DNA from: Actinoplanes auranticolor
Lineage (GTDB): Bacteria > Actinomycetota > Actinomycetes > Mycobacteriales > Micromonosporaceae
Length of the DNA: 64,000 bases
NCBI RefSeq assembly: GCF_018332655.1
Contig: NZ_BOQL01000044.1
Coordinates: 62,001 to 126,000 of the forward strand
Reading direction: 5' to 3'
The notes under the pieces are model-generated. The model was not told where the DNA came from and did not search any database. It worked only from the letters and a program-made list of their open reading frames with translations. Every line of letters begins with the position of its first letter. Within the stretch, counting starts at the first letter, position 1. The position numbers and the translations under genes are program-made. Of this stretch, positions 13,013 through 21,352 are shown piece after piece.

Positions 13013-15996
13013 CGGCTCACCCGCTTACTCTCGGGCGGGCCCAGGTAGCTGTACTTGACGCCACCGGTGTCGATCTCGAGGCGCTGCACGATCACGGTCG
13101 GATCCACCATCCAGAACTTGAGGGTGTGCACGCCCGCCTTGGCCACCGTGTGCGTCGTGGTGGTGCGGTTGACGTTGTCGGAAGTGTTGCGTTCCCACTG
13201 CTTGTTCATGGTGGTGTCGTCGGCACCGGTGGCCGTGGTGATGTTCACCGTCTGCGGCGGCTGGTCGTCCAGCGAGATCGCGTACTTGAGGCCGTCGGTC
13301 GGGAGGACGTTGTTGCGCGGCGACAGCACGGCGGTCACCTTGACCGGACCGGTCGTCTTCAGGGTCGTCGTGTACTCCAGGCGGGCGCCGGTGCCGCCGA
13401 GCGGGGTCAGGCCGTTACCGGTCTTGCCGATCTCCGGCAGCAGCCGCCAGTCGCCCACCTTGCGGGAGTAGTGGTCGGCCTCCATCGCGACGTAGCCGTT
13501 GGCCTCCACGAAGCCGCGCGGGCGCAGCACCGGGTTGTCGATCGGCGCCTGCACGACGGTGGTGACGCCGGCCCCGGTCACGGTGATCGGCACGGTCGTG
13601 GTGCCCTTGGGCGCGCGCCGCCAGTCGACCCGGACGGTGGCCCGGACCTGCTGGTCGACCCGGCCGGCGCTCGGCGTGACGTGCACCCACGGCACGGACG
13701 GGCGGATCCGGTACGTGAACGGCGTCGTGCCCTTGTTGTAGACCTCGATGAACTGCTGCGGCTGCGCCTGGTACGGGCTGAACGCGGGCAGCGTCACCGG
13801 GTCGGCGCCGTCGAGGTCGACCCCCATCTCGGCCTTCGCCGGCACCTCGATGCGCTTGAGGTACGGGTAGATCTCGTCGGGCAGCGCCACATGGTCCTTC
13901 TCCGGCTGCTGCCAGGGGGCGTTGGGGCCGTACCGGGCCACGTTGCCGTAACCGATCTTGGGCTGGAGCTGCCAGTCCTTCCACTTCCCGCCGGCCAGCT
14001 CGTTGTTGTAGTACGCGTTCAGCGCCTGGTCGTCGGCGAACCGGGCCTCGGCCAGGTCGGCCAGGGCGTTGGTGGCGGCGCGGCCCTGCCCGGCGTACCG
14101 GATGTTGGTGAATTCGGCGTGCCGCAGCGCGTACAGGTTCGCGGTCGCCTTGACCTGGTAGTAGACCAGCTGGAAGTAGGCGTCCTGCCAGGCCGCCGGC
14201 ACCCTGGCCTTGATCCGGTCGGCCCGGGCCCCCAGCGCCTGCCACTCGGCGGTGACCCGGTCCATCTCGCGGTAGTCGGTGAGGCTGAACGGGCTCGCCT
14301 CGTCGTCGTACGTGACGACCTTGGTCTCGGGGTCGAACGTGATGCGCCGGTTGAGCAGCTCGGGCTTGCGGCGCGACTGCAGATGGCCGTAGTCGCCGAG
14401 CACACCGGCGATCTCGCCGGCCAGGGCCGGGCCGAAGTTCTGCGCGGCGTAGCCCCGCTCCCACTCCGCCAGCCCGCTCAGCGGGAAGGGCTTCCAGGCG
14501 TAGTCGAGGAACATCTGCGTCGGCTGCTCCTCGTTCTTCAGGTCACCGACGTTGACCATCCACAGGCGGTCGACCCCCTTGCGGTACGAGAGATCCAGCT
14601 GCTCCCAGGTGTTGGTCAGGTTGACCGTGTCGACCCACTTGTAGTTGCGGCCGCCGCCGACGTAGTCGAAGTGGTAGTACATGCCGTAGCCGCCGCTGCG
14701 GGCCGGCAGCGAGGCGTCCGGCAGCTTGCGCATGTTGCCCCAGTTGTCGTCGCAGAAGACCACGGTGACGTCGTCCGGGGGCCGGTAGCCGCGGTCCCAG
14801 TAGCGCTGGACCTCCTTGTAGAGGGTCTGCACCTGGGGAGCGCCGATCAGCCCGTTCTCCCGCAGGATCTCCCGCTGGGTGTCGATGATGGAGCTCATCA
14901 GCTCGATGCCGTCACCGTCGGGCAGGCTGACGTCGCCGTTGCCCCGCATGCCGAGGGTGACGACGCCCTCGATCTTGTCGCGGGCCATCCGCTCGGCCCC
15001 GTCGCGCCAGTACGCCTTGATCGCGTCCGCGTTGCGCCGGAAGCTCCACTCGCCGTTGCCGCCGTACGGGTCCGTGCCGTTCACCGCGTGCCGGTTCCAC
15101 TCCTCGATGCCGCGCATCATCGGCGCCTCGTGCGAGGTGCCCATCACCACGCCGTAGAACGAGGCGGTGGCGTGGTTCTGCGGGTCGTCCTCGGCGAACG
15201 CGCGACCCCAGACGGCCGGCCACAGGTAGTTGGCCTTCAGCCGCAGCATCGTCTCGAAGACCTTGGCGTAGTAGGCCGCGTTGAGCCCGTTCGGGAAGCC
15301 GGGCGCCTTGCCGGGCCCGAAGTAGCGCGGGGCCCAGGTGCCGGTGGCCGGGTTCTCGTCGTTGATGAAGAAGCCGCGGTACTTCACCGCGGGCGTGCCC
15401 TGGGTGTGGCGCCCGGGCAGCAGGTACACCGCGTCCTGGTGGCGCACCGGGACGTCGTCGAAGAAGCGCCAGGGCGAGACGCCGATGCGCTTGGACAGGT
15501 CGTAGGCGCCGTAGATGCTGCCGCGCTGGTCGCTGCCCGCGATCACGAACGCGCGCCGGACGCCCGGCAGCGGGTTCTCCACGATCTGCTCGACGGTGGT
15601 CTCCCACTTGCCGGCGATGCCGCGCACGTCGAGCTTGCCCGCGGCGACCAGCCGGTCGATCAGCGGGCTCTTGCCGATGGTGCCGACCAGCACCGGGTCG
15701 CGCCCACCGGGCACCCGGTCGTGGGCGACGACCGGCTTCACCCCGGTGACCGCGGCGATGTCGGCGCTCAGGTCGTCGACCACCCGGATCACACCGGCGT
15801 GGTCACCGGCGCTGACCACCAGCGGCGCGGCGCGGCCGGCGGCCACGAGCGGGAACCGGCCGCGGCCGGGCAGCGCCGAGACGTACGAGTCGCGCTGCCC
15901 CGTGGCCAGCGCGTCACGTGGTACGGCCGCGGCGGTTGCCGGCGCGGCGACGAAGAAGGGCGCGGCCAGAGCCGCGAGTGCGAGCAGGATCCTCAT
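13009..15996 (-). CDS. Secreted GH115 xylan alpha-1,2-(4-O-methyl)glucuronidase
   Basis: Removes glucuronic acid side groups from intact xylan. The 995-residue protein has a Sec signal peptide (to about residue 23), an N-terminal domain, a large GH115 catalytic core and C-terminal beta-sandwich regions. The core carries family-typical stretches: KYRGFFINDENP, LRLKANYLWPAVWGRAF, GMRGNGDVSL, VFCDDNWGNMRKLP and YYHFDYVGGGRNYKW. The length matches the family. GGGAAGG precedes the ATG at 15996 and the gene starts 13 bases after the upstream SGNH gene, so both are in one operon driven from the CE4 promoter. Confidence 0.94.
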   Translation of the reverse strand: MRILLALAALAAPFFVAAPATAAAVPRDALATGQRDSYVSALPGRGRFPLVAAGRAAPLVVSAGDHAGVIRVVDDLSADIAAVTGVKPVVAHDRVPGGRDPVLVGTIGKSPLIDRLVAAGKLDVRGIAGKWETTVEQIVENPLPGVRRAFVIAGSDQRGSIYGAYDLSKRIGVSPWRFFDDVPVRHQDAVYLLPGRHTQGTPAVKYRGFFINDENPATGTWAPRYFGPGKAPGFPNGLNAAYYAKVFETMLRLKANYLWPAVWGRAFAEDDPQNHATASFYGVVMGTSHEAPMMRGIEEWNRHAVNGTDPYGGNGEWSFRRNADAIKAYWRDGAERMARDKIEGVVTLGMRGNGDVSLPDGDGIELMSSIIDTQREILRENGLIGAPQVQTLYKEVQRYWDRGYRPPDDVTVVFCDDNWGNMRKLPDASLPARSGGYGMYYHFDYVGGGRNYKWVDTVNLTNTWEQLDLSYRKGVDRLWMVNVGDLKNEEQPTQMFLDYAWKPFPLSGLAEWERGYAAQNFGPALAGEIAGVLGDYGHLQSRRKPELLNRRITFDPETKVVTYDDEASPFSLTDYREMDRVTAEWQALGARADRIKARVPAAWQDAYFQLVYYQVKATANLYALRHAEFTNIRYAGQGRAATNALADLAEARFADDQALNAYYNNELAGGKWKDWQLQPKIGYGNVARYGPNAPWQQPEKDHVALPDEIYPYLKRIEVPAKAEMGVDLDGADPVTLPAFSPYQAQPQQFIEVYNKGTTPFTYRIRPSVPWVHVTPSAGRVDQQVRATVRVDWRRAPKGTTTVPITVTGAGVTTVVQAPIDNPVLRPRGFVEANGYVAMEADHYSRKVGDWRLLPEIGKTGNGLTPLGGTGARLEYTTTLKTTGPVKVTAVLSPRNNVLPTDGLKYAISLDDQPPQTVNITTATGADDTTMNKQWERNTSDNVNRTTTTHTVAKAGVHTLKFWMVDPTVIVQRLEIDTGGVKYSYLGPPESKRVSR

Positions 15997-16009
15997 GGGT
16001 ACGCCTTCC

Positions 16010-17284
16010 CTACCGGAAGAGTCGCAGGGGTACGGCCGCCGCGAGCGCGGCCATCCCGGCGTCGTTGGGGTGCAGGTGGTCGCCGCTGTCGTAGGCCGGG
16101 GCCAGCCGGAGCGGATCGGTACGGTCCCGGACGGCGGCGTCGAAGTCGATGACCGCGTCGTAGTCCCCGCCGGTGCGGATCCAACGGTTCAACGCGGCGC
16201 GCTTGCGCTCGTTCTCCGCCGAGTAGAAGCCGAGGGTGTCGTCCTTGAACGGCAGCACGGTGGCGCCGTAGGCCCGCAGCCCGGCCTGGTGGGCCCGGGC
16301 GATGAGCTGGCGGTGCCCGGCGATGAGGTCGTCGGCCGAGACCACCTCGGACGCCGGGGCGGTGGTGCCGGGGTGGCCGAGGTCGTTCACCCCGAGCAGC
16401 ACGATCAGGAACTCCGCACCGGGCTGGGCGACCACGTCGCGGTCGAAGCGGCGCAGCGCGCTCTGCGCGAAGTACGCGGCGTACGCCACCGCGTCGCTGC
16501 CGGCCGGTGGGTTCGGGTCGTGCAGCAGCCGGTTGCCGGAGACCCCGACGTTGACCACGCCGCGGTCGATGCGCGCGGCCCGCAGCCGGGCGGCGAGCAG
16601 GTCGGGCCAGCGGTGGTTGAGGTTCGCCGCCGCGTTGGCGCCGTTGGTGATGGAGTCACCCAGGGTGACGATCGCGCCGGCGTCGGAGGCGACGCTGACT
16701 CCCGAGAGGAAGAGGTTCTGCCCGACCACCGCGGTCGGCGTGACGGTCCGGGCCGCGGTGACGTTACCGGCGGCGATCACGTTGTCCTGGTACGCGAAGG
16801 CGGCCAGCGTGGTGACCGGGGTACGCCGCGGCAGGTACACGCTGACGGTCAGCTCGGTGCCGGCCGGGACGCGCAGGTGCACCGGGTCACTGACCAGCGG
16901 CGCGCCCGCCGGGATCGTCGCCGTCGTACGCCCGCCGAAGGTGACCGGGCGGTCGGTGCCGGGCCGGTTGGCGGTGCTGGTGCCGGTGCCGGCCCGGCGG
17001 GCGACCCGCACCTCGCCGACGACCAGCGGCTGCTCGCCGAACTCGTTGGTCAGCCGGATCCGCAGCCGGTCGCCGCCGGTGCTGACGTGCACCACGTGGC
17101 GCACGGTCTGGTTCTCCAGCACCGTCGGCGGGGTGGGCGGGACGGTGGTGGGTGCTGCGGCCCACGTTCCGGTCCAGCGTGGACCGTCGCCGCCGCGGCC
17201 GGCCGCCTGCGCGGGCGTGCCGGGCAGCGTGGCCGCCACGGCGGCGCCCGAGGCGAGCGCCAGCAGTTCGCGTCTGGTGGACAC
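16010..17284 (-). CDS. Secreted SGNH/GDSL hydrolase (copy 2)
   Basis: Paralogue of the gene at 11762-13012, 424 residues. The start is a GTG at 17284 giving MSTRRELLALASGAAVAATLPG, a Tat-type signal. The same frame stays open far upstream through the deacetylase gene, but that part is antisense to no known domain and was discarded. A beta-rich N-terminal domain is followed by SGNH block I VTLGDSITNGANA, block III LGVNDLGHPG and block V DSGDHLHPNDAG. It lies 13 bases after the CE4 gene and 13 bases before GH115, in the same operon. Likely a carbohydrate esterase acting on decorated xylan; the substrate is inferred only from context. Confidence 0.84.
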   Translation of the reverse strand: MSTRRELLALASGAAVAATLPGTPAQAAGRGGDGPRWTGTWAAAPTTVPPTPPTVLENQTVRHVVHVSTGGDRLRIRLTNEFGEQPLVVGEVRVARRAGTGTSTANRPGTDRPVTFGGRTTATIPAGAPLVSDPVHLRVPAGTELTVSVYLPRRTPVTTLAAFAYQDNVIAAGNVTAARTVTPTAVVGQNLFLSGVSVASDAGAIVTLGDSITNGANAAANLNHRWPDLLAARLRAARIDRGVVNVGVSGNRLLHDPNPPAGSDAVAYAAYFAQSALRRFDRDVVAQPGAEFLIVLLGVNDLGHPGTTAPASEVVSADDLIAGHRQLIARAHQAGLRAYGATVLPFKDDTLGFYSAENERKRAALNRWIRTGGDYDAVIDFDAAVRDRTDPLRLAPAYDSGDHLHPNDAGMAALAAAVPLRLFR

Positions 17285-17297
17285 CGGTGCCCCCCGC

Positions 17298-17996
17298 TCA
17301 GCCACGACGCCGCGGCAGGGTGAACCGCCAGCCGTCGGCGCGCAGTTCGGGGATGATGCGGGCGACGGCCTCGACGGTCTGGCTGCGGTCGCCGCCGCCG
17401 TCGTGCATGAGCACCACAGCACCCGGGGTGATGCGGTCGCGCAGGCGCTGCACCAGGACGTCGGTGCCCGGCGGCTCCCAGTCGGCGATGTCGACGCGCC
17501 AGCCCAGCGGCTGCATGCCCAGCTCCGCGGCGACCTGCGGGCTCTGCCCCCAGCTGCCGTAGGGCGCCCGGAAGTACGGGATGCGGGCGTGCGGGACCGC
17601 GCGGCGGATCGCCGCGCTGGTCTCGACCAGATCCGCCCTGATCTGCTCCGTGGTCCAGGGACCGAAGTCGTCGTGGTGCATCGAGTGGTTGCAGAGCACG
17701 TGCCCGGCGGCGGCGATCCGGCGGGCCACCTCGGGATGCTCGGCGACGTGGTCGCCCCACAGGCAGAACACGGCCCGCACGTGCTGCCGGCGCAGCACGT
17801 CGAGCAGGCGCAGGGTGTCGCTCGGGTTGGGGCCGTCGTCGAACGTGAAGCTGACGACGTCGCCGTGCCCGCGCGCAGTGTCGACCACCACGGCGGTCGG
17901 GCCACCCGCGTGCGCGGGACCGGCGAGACCGCCGGTCAGCAGCAGGGCGGACATCGGCACCGCCAGCCGGCGCCACCACTTCGGACGATGAGACAT
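17298..17996 (-). CDS. Secreted CE4 polysaccharide deacetylase
   Basis: NodB-homology metal-dependent deacetylase of 232 residues, first gene of the five-gene xylan operon. A signal peptide ends near GPAHA. The CE4 motifs are complete: TFDDGP (motif 1, catalytic base and metal Asp), HSMHH (motif 2, metal-binding H-x3-H), RAPYGSWG (motif 3), DIADWEPPGT (motif 4) and LMHDGGG (motif 5). GAGGAAG lies just before the ATG at 17996. Acetylxylan is the likely substrate given the neighbours, although CE4 enzymes also act on chitin oligomers or peptidoglycan. A CGAAACTTTCG palindrome lies 35 bases upstream of the start. Confidence 0.9.
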   Translation of the reverse strand: MSHRPKWWRRLAVPMSALLLTGGLAGPAHAGGPTAVVVDTARGHGDVVSFTFDDGPNPSDTLRLLDVLRRQHVRAVFCLWGDHVAEHPEVARRIAAAGHVLCNHSMHHDDFGPWTTEQIRADLVETSAAIRRAVPHARIPYFRAPYGSWGQSPQVAAELGMQPLGWRVDIADWEPPGTDVLVQRLRDRITPGAVVLMHDGGGDRSQTVEAVARIIPELRADGWRFTLPRRRG

Positions 17997-18030
17997 GACT
18001 TCCTCACGATCGATTCCGGGACTCGGTGCT

Positions 18031-18043
18031 CCGAAACTTTCGG
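18031..18043. promoter_or_regulatory. LacI-type (BxlR-like) operator before the CE4-GH115 operon
   Basis: CCGAAACTTTCGG is a perfect 13-nt palindrome with one central base, 35 bases before the CE4 start. The same core recurs at 23875 before the beta-xylosidase gene. Streptomyces BxlR is known to bind an inverted CGAA/TTCG element, so the local LacI protein probably binds here. Confidence 0.75.
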
Positions 18044-18208
18044 AAACCGCGCGGCCGAACGTCCGTAACATAGAACCCGGTCGAAGTCGCGTCAAGGAGG
18101 TGCTGCGCCCCAGATCACGCGCTCAGCTCATTGATCTTCACCGCTTTCTGCCCAGGTTGTTACCTGTTGACCGGTGACCAGGATCGGCATATGTTCCGGA
18201 CACATAAC

Positions 18209-18221
18209 GGAAGTTCTCGGA
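18209..18221. promoter_or_regulatory. Degenerate BxlR-like operator before GH10 xylanase
   Basis: CGGAAGTTCTCGG matches the 13-nt palindrome CCGAAAGTTTCGG at nine positions and lies 44 bases before the second GH10 start. Weak on its own; its position supports co-regulation. Confidence 0.4.
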
Positions 18222-18264
18222 ACCTCTCGGCCGGTACCGGAGGCCGGAACAGAATGGACAGACG

Positions 18265-19326
18265 ATGAGAGTTCGCGCGCTCGCCGGCGTCGTTCTACTG
18301 ACGACCCTGACTCTGACCGGCAATCCCGCCACCGCGTCCCCGGCCCGGCCCGCTCCCCCGGCCCCCACCGGGCTGCGAGCCCTGGCCGACCGCGCCGACC
18401 TGCGGATCGGCACCGCCGTCGACATGGCCGCCCTGGCCGACGACGACGCCTACCGCGCCGCTGTGGCCCGCGAGTTCAACACGGTGACGGCCGAGAACGT
18501 CATGAAGTGGGAAGCTACCGAGCCGCAACAGGGCGTGCACGACTGGGCCGCGGCCGACCGGCTGGTCGACTTCGCCCGGGCCAACCGGCAGAAGGTCCGC
18601 GGGCACACCCTGGTCTGGCACAACCAGAACCCGGCCTGGGTCACCGAGGAGGCCTTCACCCCGGCGCAGCTGCGCGCGGTGCTGCGCCGGCACATCATCG
18701 ACGAGGTGACGCACTTCCGCGGCAAGATCTGGCACTGGGACGTGGTCAACGAGATCTTCAACGACGACGGCACCTGGCGGGACAGCATCTGGCTGCGCAA
18801 CCTCGGACCCGGCTACGTCGCCGACGCGTTCCGCTGGGCGCACCAGGCCGACCCCAAGGTCAAGCTGTTCCTCAACGACTACAACAACGAGGGCGTCAAC
18901 GCCAAGAGCGACGCGTACTACGAGCTGGTCAAGCAGCTCAAGGCCCAGGGCGTGCCGGTGCACGGGTACGGCGTCCAGGGCCACCTCGCGGTGCAGTACG
19001 GCGTACCCGCCGACACACTGACCAACCTGCGCCGCTTCGAGAAGCTCGGCCTGCAGACCGCGTTCACCGAGGTCGACGTGCGGATGCCGCTGCCGGCCGA
19101 TCCGATCAAGATCCAGGCCCAGGCGCAGGGCTTCACCGCCCTGCTGCAGGCGTGCCTGCTGGCCGACCGGTGCGTCTCGTACACGCTGTGGGGCTTCACC
19201 GACCGCTACTCGTGGGTGCCCGGCGTCTTCGACGGCGAGGGGTCCGCCACCCCGTACGACGAGAACCTCAGCCCCAAGCCGGCGTACGCCGCCCTGCGCG
19301 ACACCTTGGCGCTCGCCGGGCGCTGA
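18265..19326 (+). CDS. Secreted GH10 endo-xylanase without binding module
   Basis: Second xylanase, 353 residues, made of a signal peptide (to about 25) and a single GH10 barrel. The acid/base glutamate is in WHWDVVNEIF and the nucleophile glutamate in FTEVDVRM; HTLVWHNQNP and NDYNNEG are also typical. No CBM or linker follows, so it probably acts on soluble or loosely bound xylan, complementing the CBM2 enzyme. It is transcribed divergently from the CE4 operon across a 268-base intergenic region that holds one strong and one degenerate palindrome. Confidence 0.93.
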   Translation: MRVRALAGVVLLTTLTLTGNPATASPARPAPPAPTGLRALADRADLRIGTAVDMAALADDDAYRAAVAREFNTVTAENVMKWEATEPQQGVHDWAAADRLVDFARANRQKVRGHTLVWHNQNPAWVTEEAFTPAQLRAVLRRHIIDEVTHFRGKIWHWDVVNEIFNDDGTWRDSIWLRNLGPGYVADAFRWAHQADPKVKLFLNDYNNEGVNAKSDAYYELVKQLKAQGVPVHGYGVQGHLAVQYGVPADTLTNLRRFEKLGLQTAFTEVDVRMPLPADPIKIQAQAQGFTALLQACLLADRCVSYTLWGFTDRYSWVPGVFDGEGSATPYDENLSPKPAYAALRDTLALAGR

Positions 19327-19341
19327 CCCGGCGTGGATCGG

Positions 19342-19365
19342 GGCCCGCCCCACCCGGGGCGGGCC
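19342..19365 (+). terminator. Hairpin between GH10 and lacI
   Basis: A perfect 10-bp GC stem (GGCCCGCCCC at 19342-19351 with 19356-19365) and a 4-nt loop, without a T-run. It may stop GH10 transcripts or attenuate read-through into the repressor gene 31 bases later. Confidence 0.6.
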
Positions 19366-19396
19366 TGCCGGGGCTCGGAGAACGAGGAGGACCGCG

Positions 19397-20422
19397 ATGA
19401 CCGCGGACGGCCGCCGGGTGACCATCTCCGCCATCGCGGACGCGGCCGGGGTTTCCGTGCCGACCGTCTCGCGTGTGCTCAACGGCCGCGCGGACGTCTC
19501 CGCGGCCACCCGGGAACGGGTCGAGCAGTTGCTGCGCGACCGCGGCTACCGGCGGCGCAACTCGCGCCAGCCGGGCCGCGCGCAGGTGCTCGACGTGGTC
19601 TTCGACGAGCTCGACAGCCCCTGGGCTGTCGAGCTCATTCGCGGTGTCGCCGACGTGGCGCACGCGGCCGGCGCCGGCACGGTGGTCTCGGCCGTGCACC
19701 AGGACGAGACTGCGACCCGGCAGTGGCTGCGCAACCTGCGCAGCCGCACCTGCGACGGGGTCGTCTTCGTGCTCTCCCAGGTGGCCGCGCCGGTCCAGAT
19801 CCAGCTGCGCCGCCTGCACATCCCGGTGGTCGTCGTCGACCCCGCCGGCGGCTCGGCCTCGGAGGTGGCCACGGTGGGCGCGACCAACTGGGCCGGTGGG
19901 CTCAGCGCCACCGAGCACCTGCTCGCCCTGGGCCACCGGCGGATCGGGCTGATCGCGGGCCCGCGCGGGCTGTCGTGCAGCCGCGCCCGGCTCGACGGCT
20001 ACCGGGCCGCCCTGGCCGCCGCGGGGATCGGCACGGACCCGGCCCTGGTCGTGCAGGGCGACTTCCGGCACGAGTCCGGATACGCCGCCGGCGGCCGGCT
20101 GCTCGATCTCGCCGAGCCGCCGACCGCCGTGTTCGCCACCAGTGACCAGATGGCGCTGGGTGTCTACGAAGCCGCCCGCCGCCGCGGCCTGCGGGTGCCC
20201 GCGGACCTCAGCGTGACCGGCTTCGACGACCTGCCCGAGGCGCGCTGGTCCTCACCGCCGCTGACCACCGTGCGCCAGCCGCTGGCCGAGATGGGCGGGC
20301 TCGCCGCGCACACAGTCCTGCGACTGGCGCGCGGCGAGACCCTTCAGGCTCCCCGGGTCGAGCTCGCGACCGAGCTCGTGGTGCGGGACAGCTCTGCGCC
20401 ACCGCGGGGAAGAATCCGGTAA
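19397..20422 (+). CDS. bxlR: LacI-family repressor of xylan/xylobiose utilisation (BxlR-like)
   Basis: Cytoplasmic transcription factor of 341 residues. The N-terminal LacI helix-turn-helix reads VTISAIADAAGVSVPTVSRV, followed by a hinge and a periplasmic-binding-protein-like effector domain (about 62-330) with the usual C-terminal GFDDLPEA segment. GAGGAGGA lies before the ATG. It sits between a xylanase gene and the convergent xylobiose-type importer genes, so it is the natural candidate to bind the CGAAA(C/G)TTTCG palindromes at 18031, 23686 and 23875. The symbol follows Streptomyces bxlR by context, not by direct comparison. A 30-base perfect inverted repeat lies inside the gene at 19607-19636. 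Confidence 0.85.
   Translation: MTADGRRVTISAIADAAGVSVPTVSRVLNGRADVSAATRERVEQLLRDRGYRRRNSRQPGRAQVLDVVFDELDSPWAVELIRGVADVAHAAGAGTVVSAVHQDETATRQWLRNLRSRTCDGVVFVLSQVAAPVQIQLRRLHIPVVVVDPAGGSASEVATVGATNWAGGLSATEHLLALGHRRIGLIAGPRGLSCSRARLDGYRAALAAAGIGTDPALVVQGDFRHESGYAAGGRLLDLAEPPTAVFATSDQMALGVYEAARRRGLRVPADLSVTGFDDLPEARWSSPPLTTVRQPLAEMGGLAAHTVLRLARGETLQAPRVELATELVVRDSSAPPRGRIR
19607..19636. repeat. Perfect 14-bp inverted repeat inside the lacI gene
   Basis: GAGCTCGACAGCCC at 19607-19620 is exactly complementary to 19623-19636 with a 2-nt loop. It encodes ELDSPWAVEL in the first part of the effector domain. The hairpin is unusually strong for an internal coding sequence. Confidence 0.8.
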
Positions 20423-20449
20423 CACCGAACGGACGATCCCCGGTTGCTA

Positions 20450-21352
20450 CTACTTCCCGAAGCCCGCGGTCAGTCCGCTGAGCAGCTGCCGCCGGCCGAT
20501 CGCGTACAGGATCAGGATCGGCAGCGTGGTCAGCACGACCGAGGCGAGCACGGCCGGCACGTTGACGCCGTACTGGCCCTGGAAGCTCCACAGCCCCAGC
20601 GGCAGGGTCCGCTGATCGGGGCTCTGGGTGAGGATCAGCGGCAGGATGAAGCCGTTCCAGACGCCGAGCCCCTGGTAGATCACCACGGTCACCAGGGCCG
20701 GACGGACCAGCGGGAACGCCAGCCGCCACAACGTGCCCCATTCGGTCGCGCCGTCCAGGCGCATCGACTCGAACAACTCCTTGGGCACGTCCCGGATGAA
20801 GTTGGCCAGCACCAGCACCGACAACGGGATGGCGAAGGCGATCGACGGCAGGATGATCGCCAGCAGCGTGTCGTACATCTGCAGCCGGATGATGATCAGG
20901 TAGATCGGGATGATCACCGCCTGCAGCGGGATCGCCAGGCCCATCAGGAACAGGCCGTTGACCGAGCGCAGGAAGCGGCTGCCCGCACTGCCGCGGACGA
21001 TCCCGTAGGCCGCCATGAACGAGATCAAGGTCGCCGGCAGCACCGCCCCGGCCGTCACGATGACGCTGTTGACGAAGTACCGCGTGAACTCGGCCTCGAT
21101 CACCAGACGGTAGTTGTCCAGTGTCGGCGCCGACGGCGGGACGAGCGGGTTCTGGGCGTAGTAGTTGGCCCGGGTCTTGAAGCTGGTGATGACGATCCAG
21201 TAGATCGGCAGCATCACCACGATCAGCCAGAGCCAGCTGAAACTGCCGCCGAACCAGTTCAATCGCAGCGAGGAACGGCGCCGTCCGCCGCCGCCGGACG
21301 AAGTCACCGACACGCCGTGTCGCGGCGGTGCCGGCCGGGTCGAGATAGCCAT
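20450..21352 (-). CDS. bxlG: Xylobiose-type ABC importer, permease 2 (MalG-like)
   Basis: Inner-membrane permease of 300 residues. About six hydrophobic segments follow a basic Ser/Gly-rich N-terminus, and the cytoplasmic EAA loop reads ELFESMRLDGATEWGTLWRL, which contacts the ATPase. It is the last gene of a three-gene unit; its ATG shares one base with the stop of the first permease (TGATG). No ATPase gene is nearby, as is common for actinomycete sugar importers that use a shared MsiK-type ATPase. Named by analogy with Streptomyces bxlEFG. Confidence 0.88.
   Translation of the reverse strand: MAISTRPAPPRHGVSVTSSGGGGRRRSSLRLNWFGGSFSWLWLIVVMLPIYWIVITSFKTRANYYAQNPLVPPSAPTLDNYRLVIEAEFTRYFVNSVIVTAGAVLPATLISFMAAYGIVRGSAGSRFLRSVNGLFLMGLAIPLQAVIIPIYLIIIRLQMYDTLLAIILPSIAFAIPLSVLVLANFIRDVPKELFESMRLDGATEWGTLWRLAFPLVRPALVTVVIYQGLGVWNGFILPLILTQSPDQRTLPLGLWSFQGQYGVNVPAVLASVVLTTLPILILYAIGRRQLLSGLTAGFGK

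Noticed and set aside
12997-16152. A 1051-codon open frame on the + strand opposite GH115
   Set aside because: It is the high-GC antisense shadow of GH115, with low-complexity Arg/Val/Gly text and no domain.
17299-17905. Extension of the second SGNH frame upstream of 17284
   Set aside because: It overlaps the CE4 gene in another frame; CE4 motifs are complete in their own frame.
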